A stretch of DNA of 64,000 bases from UBA10649 sp963700255 (lineage in GTDB: Bacteria > Actinomycetota > Actinomycetes > S36-B12): assembly GCA_963700255.1 (NCBI GenBank), contig CAVOWW010000023.1, positions 178,794 to 242,793 on the forward strand, in the 5' to 3' direction. Positions 36,237-45,571 of this stretch are shown in pieces. The position numbers were made by a program, and so were the translations under genes. Position 1 is the stretch's first letter, and every line of letters begins with the position of its first letter. The notes under the pieces were generated by a model. It saw only the letters and a list, made by a program, of their open reading frames with translations, searched no databases and had not been told where the DNA came from.

Positions 36237-37601
36237 GTGACGGACCTCACGCATTGGCTCCCGCGAGCGGTCGATGCCGTCGAGCGATGGCAGTCCGAGT
36301 TCGGCCCGTTCACCGCGCATCCCAGCCTCGCGGTCGATGACGACGCCCTCGCCCGCGCCTTCGCCGACCTGACCGACCGGCTGCGCGACAACTACCCGTT
36401 CTTCCACCCTCGGTACGTCGGCCAGATGCTGAAGCCCCCGCACCCGGCTGCGGTCCTGGGCTACGTGACGGCCATGCTCATCAACCCCAACAACCACGCC
36501 CTCGACGGCGGCCCGGCCACGGCAGCGATGGAGAAGGACGTCGTCGCCCGCCTCGCCGGCATGTTCGGGCTTCAGCAGCACCTCGGGCACCTCACGTCCA
36601 GCGGCACGATCGCGAACCTCGAGGCGCTGTTCGTCGCGCGGGAGTCGCACCCGGGCCGGGCCATCGCCTACAGCGCGGACGCCCACTACACGCACGCACG
36701 CATGTGCCACGTGCTCGGGGTCGAGGGCATCGCCGTTCCGACCGATGCGCGGGGCCGCATGGACCTTGCGGCCCTGGAGGAGCTCCTCGCAGGCGGGCGC
36801 ATCGGCACCGTCGTCGCCACGCTCGGCACCACCGGGCTGGGCGCCCTCGACCCGCTGCCGGAGATCCTCGCCATGGCCAGGGGCCACCGGGCCCGAGTGC
36901 ACGTCGACGCCGCGTACGGCGGCTTCTTCGCACTCATCGCCGACGACTCACCGGACGGGGTCGCGAGTGCGCCCTTCGCTGCGGCAGCGGATGCGGACTC
37001 CGTCGTCATCGACCCGCACAAGCACGGCCTGCAGCCCTACGGGTGCGGCGCGGTGCTGTTCGCCGACCCTGACGTCGGCCGCTTCTACCTCCACGACTCC
37101 CCGTACACGTACTTCAGCTCCGACGAGCTGCACCTCGGTGAGATCTCCCTCGAGTGCAGCCGGGCCGGAGCAGCGGCGGCCGCACTGTGGCTCACCCTCG
37201 AGGTGCTCCCCCTGACCGCAGACGGCCTCGGGGCCGCACTTCGCCCGGGTCGGCTGGCGGCCCGGGACTGGCATGGCCTGCTCGAGCAGTCCCCCGCGCT
37301 GCGCCCGTACCAGTCCCCGGAGCTCGACATCGTCACGTACCTCCCCCGGCGTGCGTCGATGGCGGAGGTCGACGCGGCGAGCGCCTCGGTGTTCCATGCG
37401 GCGGGCAGCGGCGATCCCGGCACGCAGGTCCATGTGGCGACCTACGCCGTCACCGCCGCGCAGGCGCGGGCACGGGCGCTCGGACTGAGGGATGACGCCG
37501 ACACGGCCCGGATCCTGCGCAGCGTGGTCATGAAGCCCGAGAGCGCGGCTGAGGTCCCCGCCATCCATGCCCGCCTCGAGCAGCTCGCCGCGGACGCCTG
37601 A
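36237..37601 (+). CDS. PLP-dependent decarboxylase (group II, aromatic/glutamate decarboxylase fold)
   Basis: A 454-residue fold type I PLP enzyme. LTSSGTIANLEALFVAR is the phosphate-binding region, VHVDAAYGGFFAL contains the Asp that contacts the pyridine N and DPHKHGLQPYGCGAVLF has the Schiff-base lysine. NYPFFHPRYVGQMLKPPHP near the N-terminus is the usual substrate-channel segment. These features place it in the group II amino acid decarboxylases; which amino acid is not evident. GTG 36237 follows GGGGACGTGGA. It is the only plus-strand gene between dac/33440 and 55630 and converges tightly (3 bases) on xdhB. Confidence 0.83.
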   Translation: MTDLTHWLPRAVDAVERWQSEFGPFTAHPSLAVDDDALARAFADLTDRLRDNYPFFHPRYVGQMLKPPHPAAVLGYVTAMLINPNNHALDGGPATAAMEKDVVARLAGMFGLQQHLGHLTSSGTIANLEALFVARESHPGRAIAYSADAHYTHARMCHVLGVEGIAVPTDARGRMDLAALEELLAGGRIGTVVATLGTTGLGALDPLPEILAMARGHRARVHVDAAYGGFFALIADDSPDGVASAPFAAAADADSVVIDPHKHGLQPYGCGAVLFADPDVGRFYLHDSPYTYFSSDELHLGEISLECSRAGAAAAALWLTLEVLPLTADGLGAALRPGRLAARDWHGLLEQSPALRPYQSPELDIVTYLPRRASMAEVDAASASVFHAAGSGDPGTQVHVATYAVTAAQARARALGLRDDADTARILRSVVMKPESAAEVPAIHARLEQLAADA

Positions 37602-37604
37602 CCG

Positions 37605-39951
37605 TCAGCCTCGCGCCCGCACGGCCTCGACCGTGCGGAGGATCTCCTCTGCGGTGGCGGGCGCCTGCAGCGGCGGGTCGACGCGATGGTCCGCGACCGA
37701 GCTGATCGCGTCGCGGATCGCGAGGAAGACGGAGAAGGACAGCAGCAGCGGCGGCTCGCCGACCGCCTTGCTGCCGTGGATGGTGTCCGGCTCGAACGGG
37801 TCCTCGAACAGCCGAGTCCGCAGGTCGGCCGGCACGTCGTGTGCCGTGGGGGGCTTGTAGGTGGTGGGGGCAAGCGTGACGAGCCGGCCATCGGCGTCCC
37901 AGCGCAGCTCCTCCTGGGTCAGCCAGCCCATGCCCTGCACGAAGGCCCCCTCGACCTGGCCGATGTCGACGGCCGGGTTCAGGGACCGGCCCACGTCGTG
38001 GAGCAGGTCACTGCGCAGGACCCGGCACTCGCCCGTCAGCGTGTCGATGACGACCTCGCTGACGGCAGCGCCGTAGCAGAAGTAGTGGAAGGGCCTGCCC
38101 TGCATGGCGTCGGCATCCCAGTTCAGCCCGGGCGTGGCATAGAAGCCGTCGGACCAGAGCTGGACGCGGTCGGAGTACGCCGCTGGCGAGGATCGCGGGC
38201 AGCGCGGCGGAACGCCCACAGGCCGATACCTCGCCATCGGAGAAGCGGACCTCCTCCGACTGCGCACTCGAGCAGCACGAGCCGCGATCGGCACCAGTCG
38301 CTCGCGGATGCGCCGCGCCGCCGCCTGCGCCGCCTTGCCGTTCATGTCGCTGCCGGTGGAGGCCGCCGTCGCGGAGGTGTTGGCGACCTTCTCGGTGTCC
38401 GTCGCGGTCGACCGAACCCACCCGACCGGCACGCCCAGCTCATCCGCCACCACCTGGCGCACCTTGGTGTTGACACCCTGGCCCATCTCGGTGGCCGAAT
38501 GGTTGACGACGATGCTGCCGTCGACGTAGGCGTGGACGAGCGCACCGGCCTGGTTGAACTGGGTGACATTGAAGGAGATCCCGAACTTGAGCGGCGTGAG
38601 GGCGATCCCCCGCTTGAGGACCTCGCTGCCGGCGTTGAACTCCGCCACCAGCCGGCGCCGGGCGCGATAGTCGCTGGACGCCTCCAGCTCCTCGACGAGC
38701 TCGTGGATCACGTTGTCCACCACCCGCTCGCCGTAGGGGGTGACGCTTCTGGGGTCACCGCCGGCAACCGCATCGGCTGCCGCGTAGAAGTTCGCGCGGC
38801 GGACATCGAGCGGGTCCCGTGCGAGTCGGCGGGCGATGCTGTCGAGCACGTACTCGGTCACCAGGGCGCCCTGCGGGCCGCCGAAGCCGCGGAACGCCGT
38901 GCTGCTCTGGATGTTCGTGCGCGCAGCGAAACCCCGCATGGCCACCTCCGGCAGCCAGTAGGCGTTGTCGACGTGGCACATGGCCCGGGTCATGACCGGC
39001 CCGGAGAGATCCGCGCTGTGCCCCGCCTGCGAGACGAGCACGACGTCATAGCCGACGATTCGGCCGTCGTCCTCGTACCCGACGTCGAACTCGAAGGAGA
39101 AGGCGTGGCGCTTCCCGGTGGAGAGGTCGTCCGTGTGCCGGTCGAGTCGCAGCTTGACCGGACGGCCCAGGCGCTGGGCGGCGACCGCCGCCACGCACGC
39201 GAACTGCGCTGCCTGGCTCTCCTTACCCCCGAATCCGCCACCCATGCGCCGGCAGAGCACCCGGACGCGATTGGCGCGAAGGCCGAGGACCCTCGCGACC
39301 AGCTTCTGCACCTCTGTCGGGTGCTGGGTCGAGCTGTGCACCAGGACGGCGCCGTCATCGAGAGGGATCGCGAGCGCGACCTGCCCCTCGAGGTACATGT
39401 GCTCCTGCCCGCCGCAGTCGAATGTGCCCGTCAGCCGGTGGGGTGCCGCGGCGATGACCTGCGCGACATCCGTGCCTGCCGTGGTGCGAGCAAGGAGCAT
39501 GGGCGCGATGACGTGATCACCGTCGGCATGGGCCTGACGATGATCGAGCTGCATCGGCAGGAGGTCGGGGAGCAGCAGCGCGGAGGCGATCGTCGCCGCG
39601 TGCAGCGCCGCTAGCGTGAGTGGCAGCCACGACGGCGAGAACCGGCTGGCCCACGTAGGTCACCTCGCCGGTGGCCAGGACCGGTTCATCGCGGATGATG
39701 GTCCCGCAGTCGTTCTCGCCCGGGACGTCTGCGCCTGAGAGCACGTCGACCACCCCCGGAAGCGCGCGGACCTCGTCGAGGTCGACTGTCCCCAGCCGGC
39801 CGTGCGCCACGGGCGACAGGACCAGGGCCGCGTGGAGGGTTCCCGCCGGCTCGCGGAGGTCGTCCACGAACTCCGCCGCCCCGGTGACGTGCAGCACGGC
39901 CGACTCGTCCGGAAGTGCGACACCGACGATGTCGTCGCGCGAGGGCGTCAT
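37605..39951 (-). CDS. xdhB: Xanthine dehydrogenase, molybdenum-binding subunit, frameshifted
   Basis: Large subunit carrying molybdopterin, oxidising hypoxanthine/xanthine. Motifs: GGQEHMYLEGQVALA, CRRMGGGFGGKESQ (molybdopterin loop), SSTAFRGFGGPQGAL (purine-site FRGFGGPQ), and KAVGEPPLLLSF with the catalytic glutamate. The N-terminal part (DESAVLHVTGAAEFVDDL, VTYVGQPVLAVVAA) is in a different frame: an extra base near 39617 is needed. A second interruption lies at 38180-38270, where a lost base and an extra base bracket SEEVRFSDGEVSA. About 782 residues when repaired. ATG 39951 overlaps xdhA by four bases. Confidence 0.87.
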
Positions 39952-41429
39952 CGGGAGCCCCAGGCCTCGGAGACGGCCAGGGACTCCGGCCGGTCGGCCC
40001 GCGACTGCCGCCACCAGCGCTCGAGCAGCCCGCGCGCCGCCCGCAGGCGGTAGTCGGCGGAGGCCCGATGATCGCCGATGGGGGCGTAGTCACGGGAGAG
40101 CGCCTCCTGCGCGGCCGCCAGCGCCGCCGCGTCCCAGTCCCGTCCGTGCAAGGCCCCCTCCACCGCGCTCGCCCGATGCACCACAGCCGACATCCCGCCG
40201 AAGGCGACCCGAACGGTCGTGATGCGGCCACCGTCGAGCCCGAGGGCGAACGCCCCGCTGATCGTCGCGATGTCACTGTCGAACCGGCGCGCCACCTTGT
40301 ACGCGTGAACGTCCAGCGACATTGCCGCTGCCGGGACCTCGATGCGGCTGATGAACTCGCCCGCCTCCAGCACCGTGGCCCGGTAGCCCGAGGGCAGGTC
40401 CGCCAGGGAAATCCGGCGTTCGTGGTCGCCACGACGCAGGACGAGGCCGGCGTCGAGGACGAGGAGCACGGGCATGCTGTCGCCGACGGGCGAGCCGCTG
40501 ACCAGATTGCCGGCCATGGTGCCGATCACGCGCACGGGCGGGGAGGCGAAACGCTCCCAGGCCGGAATGAGGCCCGGCCAGTGGTGCGCCAGAGCGGACC
40601 AGGCGCTCTCCAGCGAGGCCGCTCCGCCGATGCTCAGGTGCGTGCCGGTCTCCGTGACATCCGAGAGGCCCGCCACCCGTCCCGTCCACACCAGGGCAGC
40701 GGGCAGGACCGCGCGGCCCGGCACGGCCGGCACGAGATCGGTGGCGCCCGCGATCACCCCGGCCTGAGGTCGTCGGGCCAGCAGGGCCGCGAGCCGATCC
40801 TCGGTCGTCGGGGCGAGGAACTCGGTGCCTGCCGCTCGGTAGTGGAGCTCGTCGTCCGCACCGACCCGGGCGAGTGCGCGCAGCACAGGCCCCGGGTCCA
40901 GACGGGCGGCTGGCATCGTCGTCATCGCCGCGACGCCGGCCTCGACGATCGACCGGTAGCCGGTGCAGCGGCACAGGTTGCCGGCGATGCCGACGCGAAC
41001 CTGCTCAGGGGACAGCTCCTCCCCCGCTGCCGCAGCGCGCTCAGCCAGGCACCACAGGCTCATCACCATGCCGGGGGTGCAGAAGCCGCACTGGACACCA
41101 TGGTGGTCGACCATGGCCCGCTGCACCGGATGGAGCTCCCCGCCGGCGGCCAGGTCCTCGACAGTGAACAGCGCCGTGCCGTGCAGCATCGGCACCAGCA
41201 GCGAGCACGCCAGCACCGGTCGGAGATCGAGGCGCGGGGCGCCATCGGGGTCGACGACCCGGTGGCCCACCACGACGGTGCAGGCGCCGCAGTCCCCCTG
41301 GTTGCAGCCCTCCTTGGTGCCTCGCAGCGCCCGCTCGGTGCGGAGCCAGTCGAGCAGCGTCATGGTCGCAGGGACATCGCGGACCTCCACGAGGTCGCCG
41401 CGATGCCAGAAGCGGATCGCGTCACTCAC
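39948..41429 (-). CDS. xdhA: Xanthine dehydrogenase, iron-sulfur/FAD subunit
   Basis: A 493-residue small subunit with both electron-transfer modules. Residues about 1-165: two [2Fe-2S] clusters, with CNQGDCGACTVV plus a later Cys, and CGFCTPGMVM plus NLCRCTGY. Residues about 185-460: FAD domain with AGATDLVPA, IGTMAGNLVSGSPVGDSMPVL and the C-terminal CO-dehydrogenase flavoprotein part. The organisation matches bacterial XdhA. GTG 41429 (SDAIRFWHRGD) overlaps the guanine deaminase stop by eight bases. The frame is intact although both neighbours are broken. XdhC insertion chaperone is not in the window. Confidence 0.9.
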   Translation of the reverse strand: MSDAIRFWHRGDLVEVRDVPATMTLLDWLRTERALRGTKEGCNQGDCGACTVVVGHRVVDPDGAPRLDLRPVLACSLLVPMLHGTALFTVEDLAAGGELHPVQRAMVDHHGVQCGFCTPGMVMSLWCLAERAAAAGEELSPEQVRVGIAGNLCRCTGYRSIVEAGVAAMTTMPAARLDPGPVLRALARVGADDELHYRAAGTEFLAPTTEDRLAALLARRPQAGVIAGATDLVPAVPGRAVLPAALVWTGRVAGLSDVTETGTHLSIGGAASLESAWSALAHHWPGLIPAWERFASPPVRVIGTMAGNLVSGSPVGDSMPVLLVLDAGLVLRRGDHERRISLADLPSGYRATVLEAGEFISRIEVPAAAMSLDVHAYKVARRFDSDIATISGAFALGLDGGRITTVRVAFGGMSAVVHRASAVEGALHGRDWDAAALAAAQEALSRDYAPIGDHRASADYRLRAARGLLERWWRQSRADRPESLAVSEAWGSR

Positions 41430-42851
41430 GGCCCGCACCCGCGGCTCGCAGCCCCACGGCGGCCTCCAGGCGGCGGCCACGCACGTACGTCGCGGCCACC
41501 GCCGACTCGCGAGCCGCCATCAGCAGGGCGAACAGCAGAGCGTCGCGCTCCTCGACCGGGTCGTCGCGCGGGACCCGCCCCTCGAGAACGGCTTCCAGCT
41601 CCGGGCAGCGATCGGGATCGATCACGACGAAGTCGGCATCCTTGCCCGCGTCGAGGTTGCCGATGCGGGACTCGAGGTCCAGGGCGCGAGCCCCAGCGAC
41701 GGTGCCCAGGAACAGCAGCTGCGCAGGTGTGAGGGAGACAGCGTCGTCGTGCGCCTCGTTCATGTGCGCCTTGAAGCAGGCGTTCAGGACCCGCGGAATG
41801 AACCACTCGTCCCCGGCGGCGATATCGCTGCCGACCGCGATGGTCATCCCACCGGCCGCTGCACGTCTCCACGGGAGGGTCCCGGAGCCGAGGAACTCCT
41901 GCGACACCGGGCAGTGCGCGATCGACGTGCCGGCCTCGGCCATGCGAGCGAACTCCCGGTCAGAGCAGTGGACGGCGTGCGCGAGAACCGTCCGCCGGCC
42001 GAGGAGGGTGGGTCCGCCACCGCGCGAGCCAGGCAGGAACCGCCCGTCGTAGACGTCGAGATAGTCCTCGACGCCGAACCGCGCTCGAACCTCGGCCACC
42101 TCGCCGTAGGCGGGGCCGCCGTTCTCGCTGATGTGCGTCGTGACATAGACCCCGCGGTCCCGGTACTCGTGCCACAGCTCGCCCAGGGCAGCGAGCGTCG
42201 CGGTCGTGACGCTGAGGGCGAACCTCGGCACGATGGCGATCTGCACCCGCGCGGCGCCCCGTCCGGAGTCGGCGAGGGGGTGCCAACGCTCGATCTCCTC
42301 GCGCACCAGGTCGACGGCCTCCTCCTCGCTCGTGATCAGCGCAGCGGCCGCCGACGGGACCCGTCGTCATGACGGTCCGGCCGAGCACCATCCGCAGCCC
42401 GACCTGCTCGACGCGCGTCGACCAGCGCCTCCTGCGCGACCGGGAACTGCGACCCGAAGACCAGGGACGTCGTGGTGCCCGCGGCGATGAGCCGCGAGCA
42501 GAACAGCTCGGCGCAGGCCCGTGCGTGGTCGGGATCCGCGAGTCTCGCCTCCGCCGGGAAGACGACCCGCTCCAGCCACGGCAGCAGCTCGCCGCCCCCG
42601 AAGCCGTCGACGCAGTGGACCTGAGGGAAGTGCAGGTGGGTGTCGACGAAGCCCGGCAGCAGGAATGCGCCCTGGTGGTCGATCACGGGCACGGCGTCCA
42701 CCGGGCGCTCGAGCCACGGCCCGGACCACGCGATGGTGCCGTCATCCGCGACGAGCAGCCCACCGTCGAGGTGGCAGCGCAGGGCATCCGCCGCTCCCGC
42801 GAGATCCGGCGAGCCGCTCAGGTGGACCAGCACCCCCCGATGCCACTGCAT
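41422..42851 (-). CDS. guaD: Guanine deaminase, frameshifted
   Basis: Zinc amidohydrolase converting guanine to xanthine, the substrate of the next two gene products. LLPGFVDTHLHFPQ holds the first metal histidines and purine-contact Gln; CVDGFGGGELLPWLERVVFPAE, YVTTHISEN, VLAHAVHCSDREF and GSDIAAGDEWFIP follow in proper order. Two extra bases, near 42412 and 42362, shift the frame between the TTTSLVFGSQFPVAQEAL part and the REEIERWHPL part; restored length is about 475. The ATG at 42851 begins QWHRGVLVHLSG. It forms a three-gene overlapping operon with xdhA and xdhB. Confidence 0.86.
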
Positions 42852-42902
42852 ACCTGCGACGGTAGCCGCTCGGCGCGCGTGATTCCTCCTGTGCGGGAGC
42901 GG

Positions 42903-43362
42903 TCAGGCGTCGCCCGGGGGCCGGCTGAAGGGCCAGGACACGAGTGTGCGCGGCTGCGGCACGTCCGGGCCGTCGAGGTACGCCTCCCACGGCCGGCCCG
43001 CTGCCGTGAACCCGTTGTCCGACAGCCACTGCTCGATCGCGAAGTAGGCCGGCGGGCACGGTGTCGTACGGACCCACGTTCATGACCGTCGCCGTCTGGC
43101 CGCCGGGGAGCCTCGAGGGCACCACGCGACCAGTCGCCTCGACCGGTGCGGCCACGGGAAAGCCCACCTCGAGCAGGAAGCCGTCGCCGTCCATGTCGAT
43201 GCGGCAGAAGGGCATCCCGGTGACGGCCTCCTCGCCGACGAGGGCCAGCACCTCCCCGAGCGCCTCGCCGATGAACGGCCCGACCCCGTCCTGCGGCACC
43301 CGGCCGACGACGACGGCGGTGACCTCGGGCTGCCGCTCCACGATCTCGATCTCGTACCCCAT
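42903..43362 (-). CDS. GyrI-like / AraC effector-binding domain protein, frameshifted
   Basis: A stand-alone effector-binding (SOUL-like beta-alpha-beta repeat) domain. The first two thirds read MGYEIEIVERQPEVTAVVVG, DMDGDGFLLEVGFPV and TATVMNVGPYDTVP; after an extra base near 43050 the frame continues AYFAIEQWLSDNG, GRPWEAYLDGPDVP and SWPFSRPPGDA to the stop at 42903. MxxGPYxxvp and PWExYLxxP are standard signatures of this fold. Total 460 bases, one more than a multiple of three, as expected for a single insertion. Homologues bind small hydrophobic ligands; there is no DNA-binding domain here. Confidence 0.78.
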
Positions 43363-43373
43363 GACAGACCCTC

Positions 43374-43710
43374 CTAGCTCGGCGCCGGAACCCAGAACGT
43401 GAAGATCGTCAGCCCCACGCCCAGCACCGCGAGGGTGAGGACGTCCACCTTGCGCGACCGCACGACGAGCATGCCGGCATCCGCGTCCGGCAGGAGCAGC
43501 CGCAGGAACGCCGCCAGCAGGACGCTGGCCGACAGGACGATGGAGCCGCGGCGGAAGTAGTCGAGGGCGATCATGGTCATGGCGATCGCCACGCCGATCG
43601 AGGACCAGGGTGATCGGCCATTCGGCCAGCCAGTTGCGCCGGGACCGCGGGCGGAGGGGGACGACCGTCGCCGACGGACCCTCGTCCGCCTCGTCACCGG
43701 TGGTCGACAT
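43374..43710 (-). CDS. DUF3017 membrane protein, frameshifted
   Basis: A small conserved membrane protein that in actinobacteria lies directly after folD, as here. The core DYFRRGSIVLSASVLLAAFLRLLLP, then AGMLVVRSRKVDVLTLAVLGVG and the end VPAPS fit DUF3017. The N-terminal residues (STTGDEADEGPSATVVPL, NWLAEWPITLVL) are in another frame: an extra base near 43605 splits the first helix. About 112 residues, three helices. Function unknown. ATG 43710 lies 42 bases from the folD stop. Confidence 0.78.
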
Positions 43711-43752
43711 GACCCCATCGTGCCATCCGGCGGCGACTGGTGCCCGGCGCCG

Positions 43753-44605
43753 TCAGCTCGACGCCGCCTCCGCGGCCTCGACGACGTTCGTGATGAGCAT
43801 CGCGCGCGTCATCGGGCCGACGCCTCCGGGCATGGGGGCGACGAAGGCGGCGACGTCCATCACGTCGGGGGCCACATCACCCACGAGGCCGGCCTCGGTG
43901 CGCGTGATGCCGACGTCCAGGACGGCCGCGCCGGGACGGACGAGATCGGCCGTGACCAGGTGGGGGACTCCCGCCGCGGCCACGATGATGTCGGCGGATG
44001 CGCAGGTGCGATGCGAGGTCCCTCGTCCCGGTGTGGCACAGCGTGACCGTCGCGTTCTCGGACTTGCGCGTGAGCAGCAGGCCCAGCGGCCGCCCGACGG
44101 TGACGCCACGGCCGACGACGACGACCTCGGCGCCGTTGAGGGGCACGTCGTAGCGGCGGAGGATCTCCACGATCCCCCGCGGAGTGCAGGGCAGCGGTGC
44201 CGGCTCGCCGAGGACGAGCCTGCCGAGGTTGGTCGGGTGGAGGCCGTCGGCATCCTTGCCCGGGTCCATCAGCGTGAGGACGCGGTTGGCGTCGAGGTGC
44301 TTCGGCAGCGGCAGCTGGACGATGTAGCCGGTCACGGACGGATCCGCGTTGAGCCGGCGGATCTCCTCGTCGAGCTGCTCCTGGGTCGTGTCCGCCGGGA
44401 GGTCGACGCGGATCGAGGCGATGCCGACCTCCCCGCAGTCGCGGTGCTTGCCACCGACGTACGCGTGGCTGCCGGGGTCGTCTCCGACGAGGACCGTGCC
44501 GAGGCCCGGCATCACGCCCTTCGCTCGAAGGATGTCGACCCGTCGCCGGAGGTCGGCCTTCACGTCGGCCGCGGTCGCCTTGCCGTCCAGGATCACTGCA
44601 GTCAT
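43753..44605 (-). CDS. folD: Methylenetetrahydrofolate dehydrogenase/cyclohydrolase, frameshifted
   Basis: Bifunctional enzyme interconverting 5,10-methylene- and 10-formyl-THF, supplying PurN and PurH nearby. VLVGDDPGSHAYVGGKH contains the catalytic YxxxK pair, TGYIVQLPLPKHLD and DADGLHPTNLGRL are substrate-site motifs, VVVVGRGVTVGRPLGLLL is the NADP loop, and APMPGGVGPMTRAML is the C-terminal signature. An extra base near 44008 shifts the frame after RDLASHLR; downstream ADIIVAAAGVPHLV resumes. Repaired length is about 283. An essential gene in most bacteria, so the break is almost surely a sequence error. Confidence 0.92.
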
Positions 44606-44632
44606 GGCGCGGATTCTCGCACGCCGCCGGCT

Positions 44633-45571
44633 CTAGGTTCGCCGCCTGCCGCGGGCCGCGACGGCGACGGCCACGAAGGCGAGGAGCACGCCGAGCACGA
44701 GGTTGATCGCGAGGTCCGTGCCAGCGGTCGGGGCGATGACGTCGAGGAGCAGCGCGCCAGAGAGCTGGCCGGCGATCGTGACGACCGCGAACAGGAGGAC
44801 TCCGACGATCGGCACGGCCCACGCGGCGATGGCGATGAACACGATCCCGATGACGCCGCCGAGGTAGAGCCACCACGGACCGGGCGGAAGCGCGGTCGGC
44901 GCGGTGTCCGTGACGGCCCACACGAGTCCGAACGCCGACCCGAGAGCGATGGTGCCGAACACGAAGTTGTAGAAGGTGGCGGACATCGGGTTCTGGGCGG
45001 CCCGCGCGACCCGGCCGTTGATCGCCTGCTGGACGGCGATCACCACCCCAGCGGAGAAGGCCAGCAGGACAGGGAGGAGGGCGAACTCACCGGACACGAA
45101 CCTGTTGGAGACGGCGACCGTGACCGCGACGACCGCCAGGACGGCGGAGATCACCCGGGAAGGGGTGATCGCCTGCTTGCCCGCCGGGCCGAGCCCCATC
45201 CGGTCCACGATGAGGGAGTTGCTGCTCTGGCCGGCAACGACGGCGACGGTGAACACAGCGACACCCAGCACGGGCACCGCCGCGGTCTGCACTCCGACGA
45301 AGAAGCCGCCCAGGACGCCACCCAAGACCTGCCACCAGGCCAGCTCACCCGACCGCACCGCCCTGGGGATCCGCACCACCCCGGCACGGATGGACGGCAC
45401 GGCGACGGCGAGGACGGCCAGGACGACCAGGCCGGAACCGAAGCTCCACACCGCCGCCTCGAGGCCGTTGCCGAGCTCCACGGCCAGCTGGCCGTTGATG
45501 CGCGCCTGCACCGCGGTGAGCGTGCCCACGACGAAGCTCGCCGCGATGGGCACCGCACGCGGCAGCGCCAT
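44633..45571 (-). CDS. DMT-family transporter (YdcZ/DUF606 type)
   Basis: A 312-residue membrane protein with about ten helices in two repeats; each half begins with a similar pattern (TAVQARINGQLAVELGN and VIAVQQAINGRVARAAQNP), the tandem DUF606 signature. QVLGGVLGGFFVGVQTAAVPVLG is the conserved central part of the first repeat. The stop codon lies 27 bases from folD; the ATG at 45571 overlaps the purH stop by one base, so it sits inside the purN-purH-folD cluster. Substrate unknown. Confidence 0.82.
   Translation of the reverse strand: MALPRAVPIAASFVVGTLTAVQARINGQLAVELGNGLEAAVWSFGSGLVVLAVLAVAVPSIRAGVVRIPRAVRSGELAWWQVLGGVLGGFFVGVQTAAVPVLGVAVFTVAVVAGQSSNSLIVDRMGLGPAGKQAITPSRVISAVLAVVAVTVAVSNRFVSGEFALLPVLLAFSAGVVIAVQQAINGRVARAAQNPMSATFYNFVFGTIALGSAFGLVWAVTDTAPTALPPGPWWLYLGGVIGIVFIAIAAWAVPIVGVLLFAVVTIAGQLSGALLLDVIAPTAGTDLAINLVLGVLLAFVAVAVAARGRRRT

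Noticed and set aside
33845..36391. A single 848-residue frame covering icd and mdh antisense-like text upstream
   Set aside because: The N-terminal 440 residues are Arg-rich shadow translation of mdh in another frame; real icd starts at GTG 35059. The repeated RFSRxAGQ phrase is just the translated intergenic repeat.
37605..39951. xdhB as a pseudogene
   Set aside because: Repairing three single-base changes gives a full-length protein with all molybdopterin and catalytic motifs, and xdhA in the same operon is intact.
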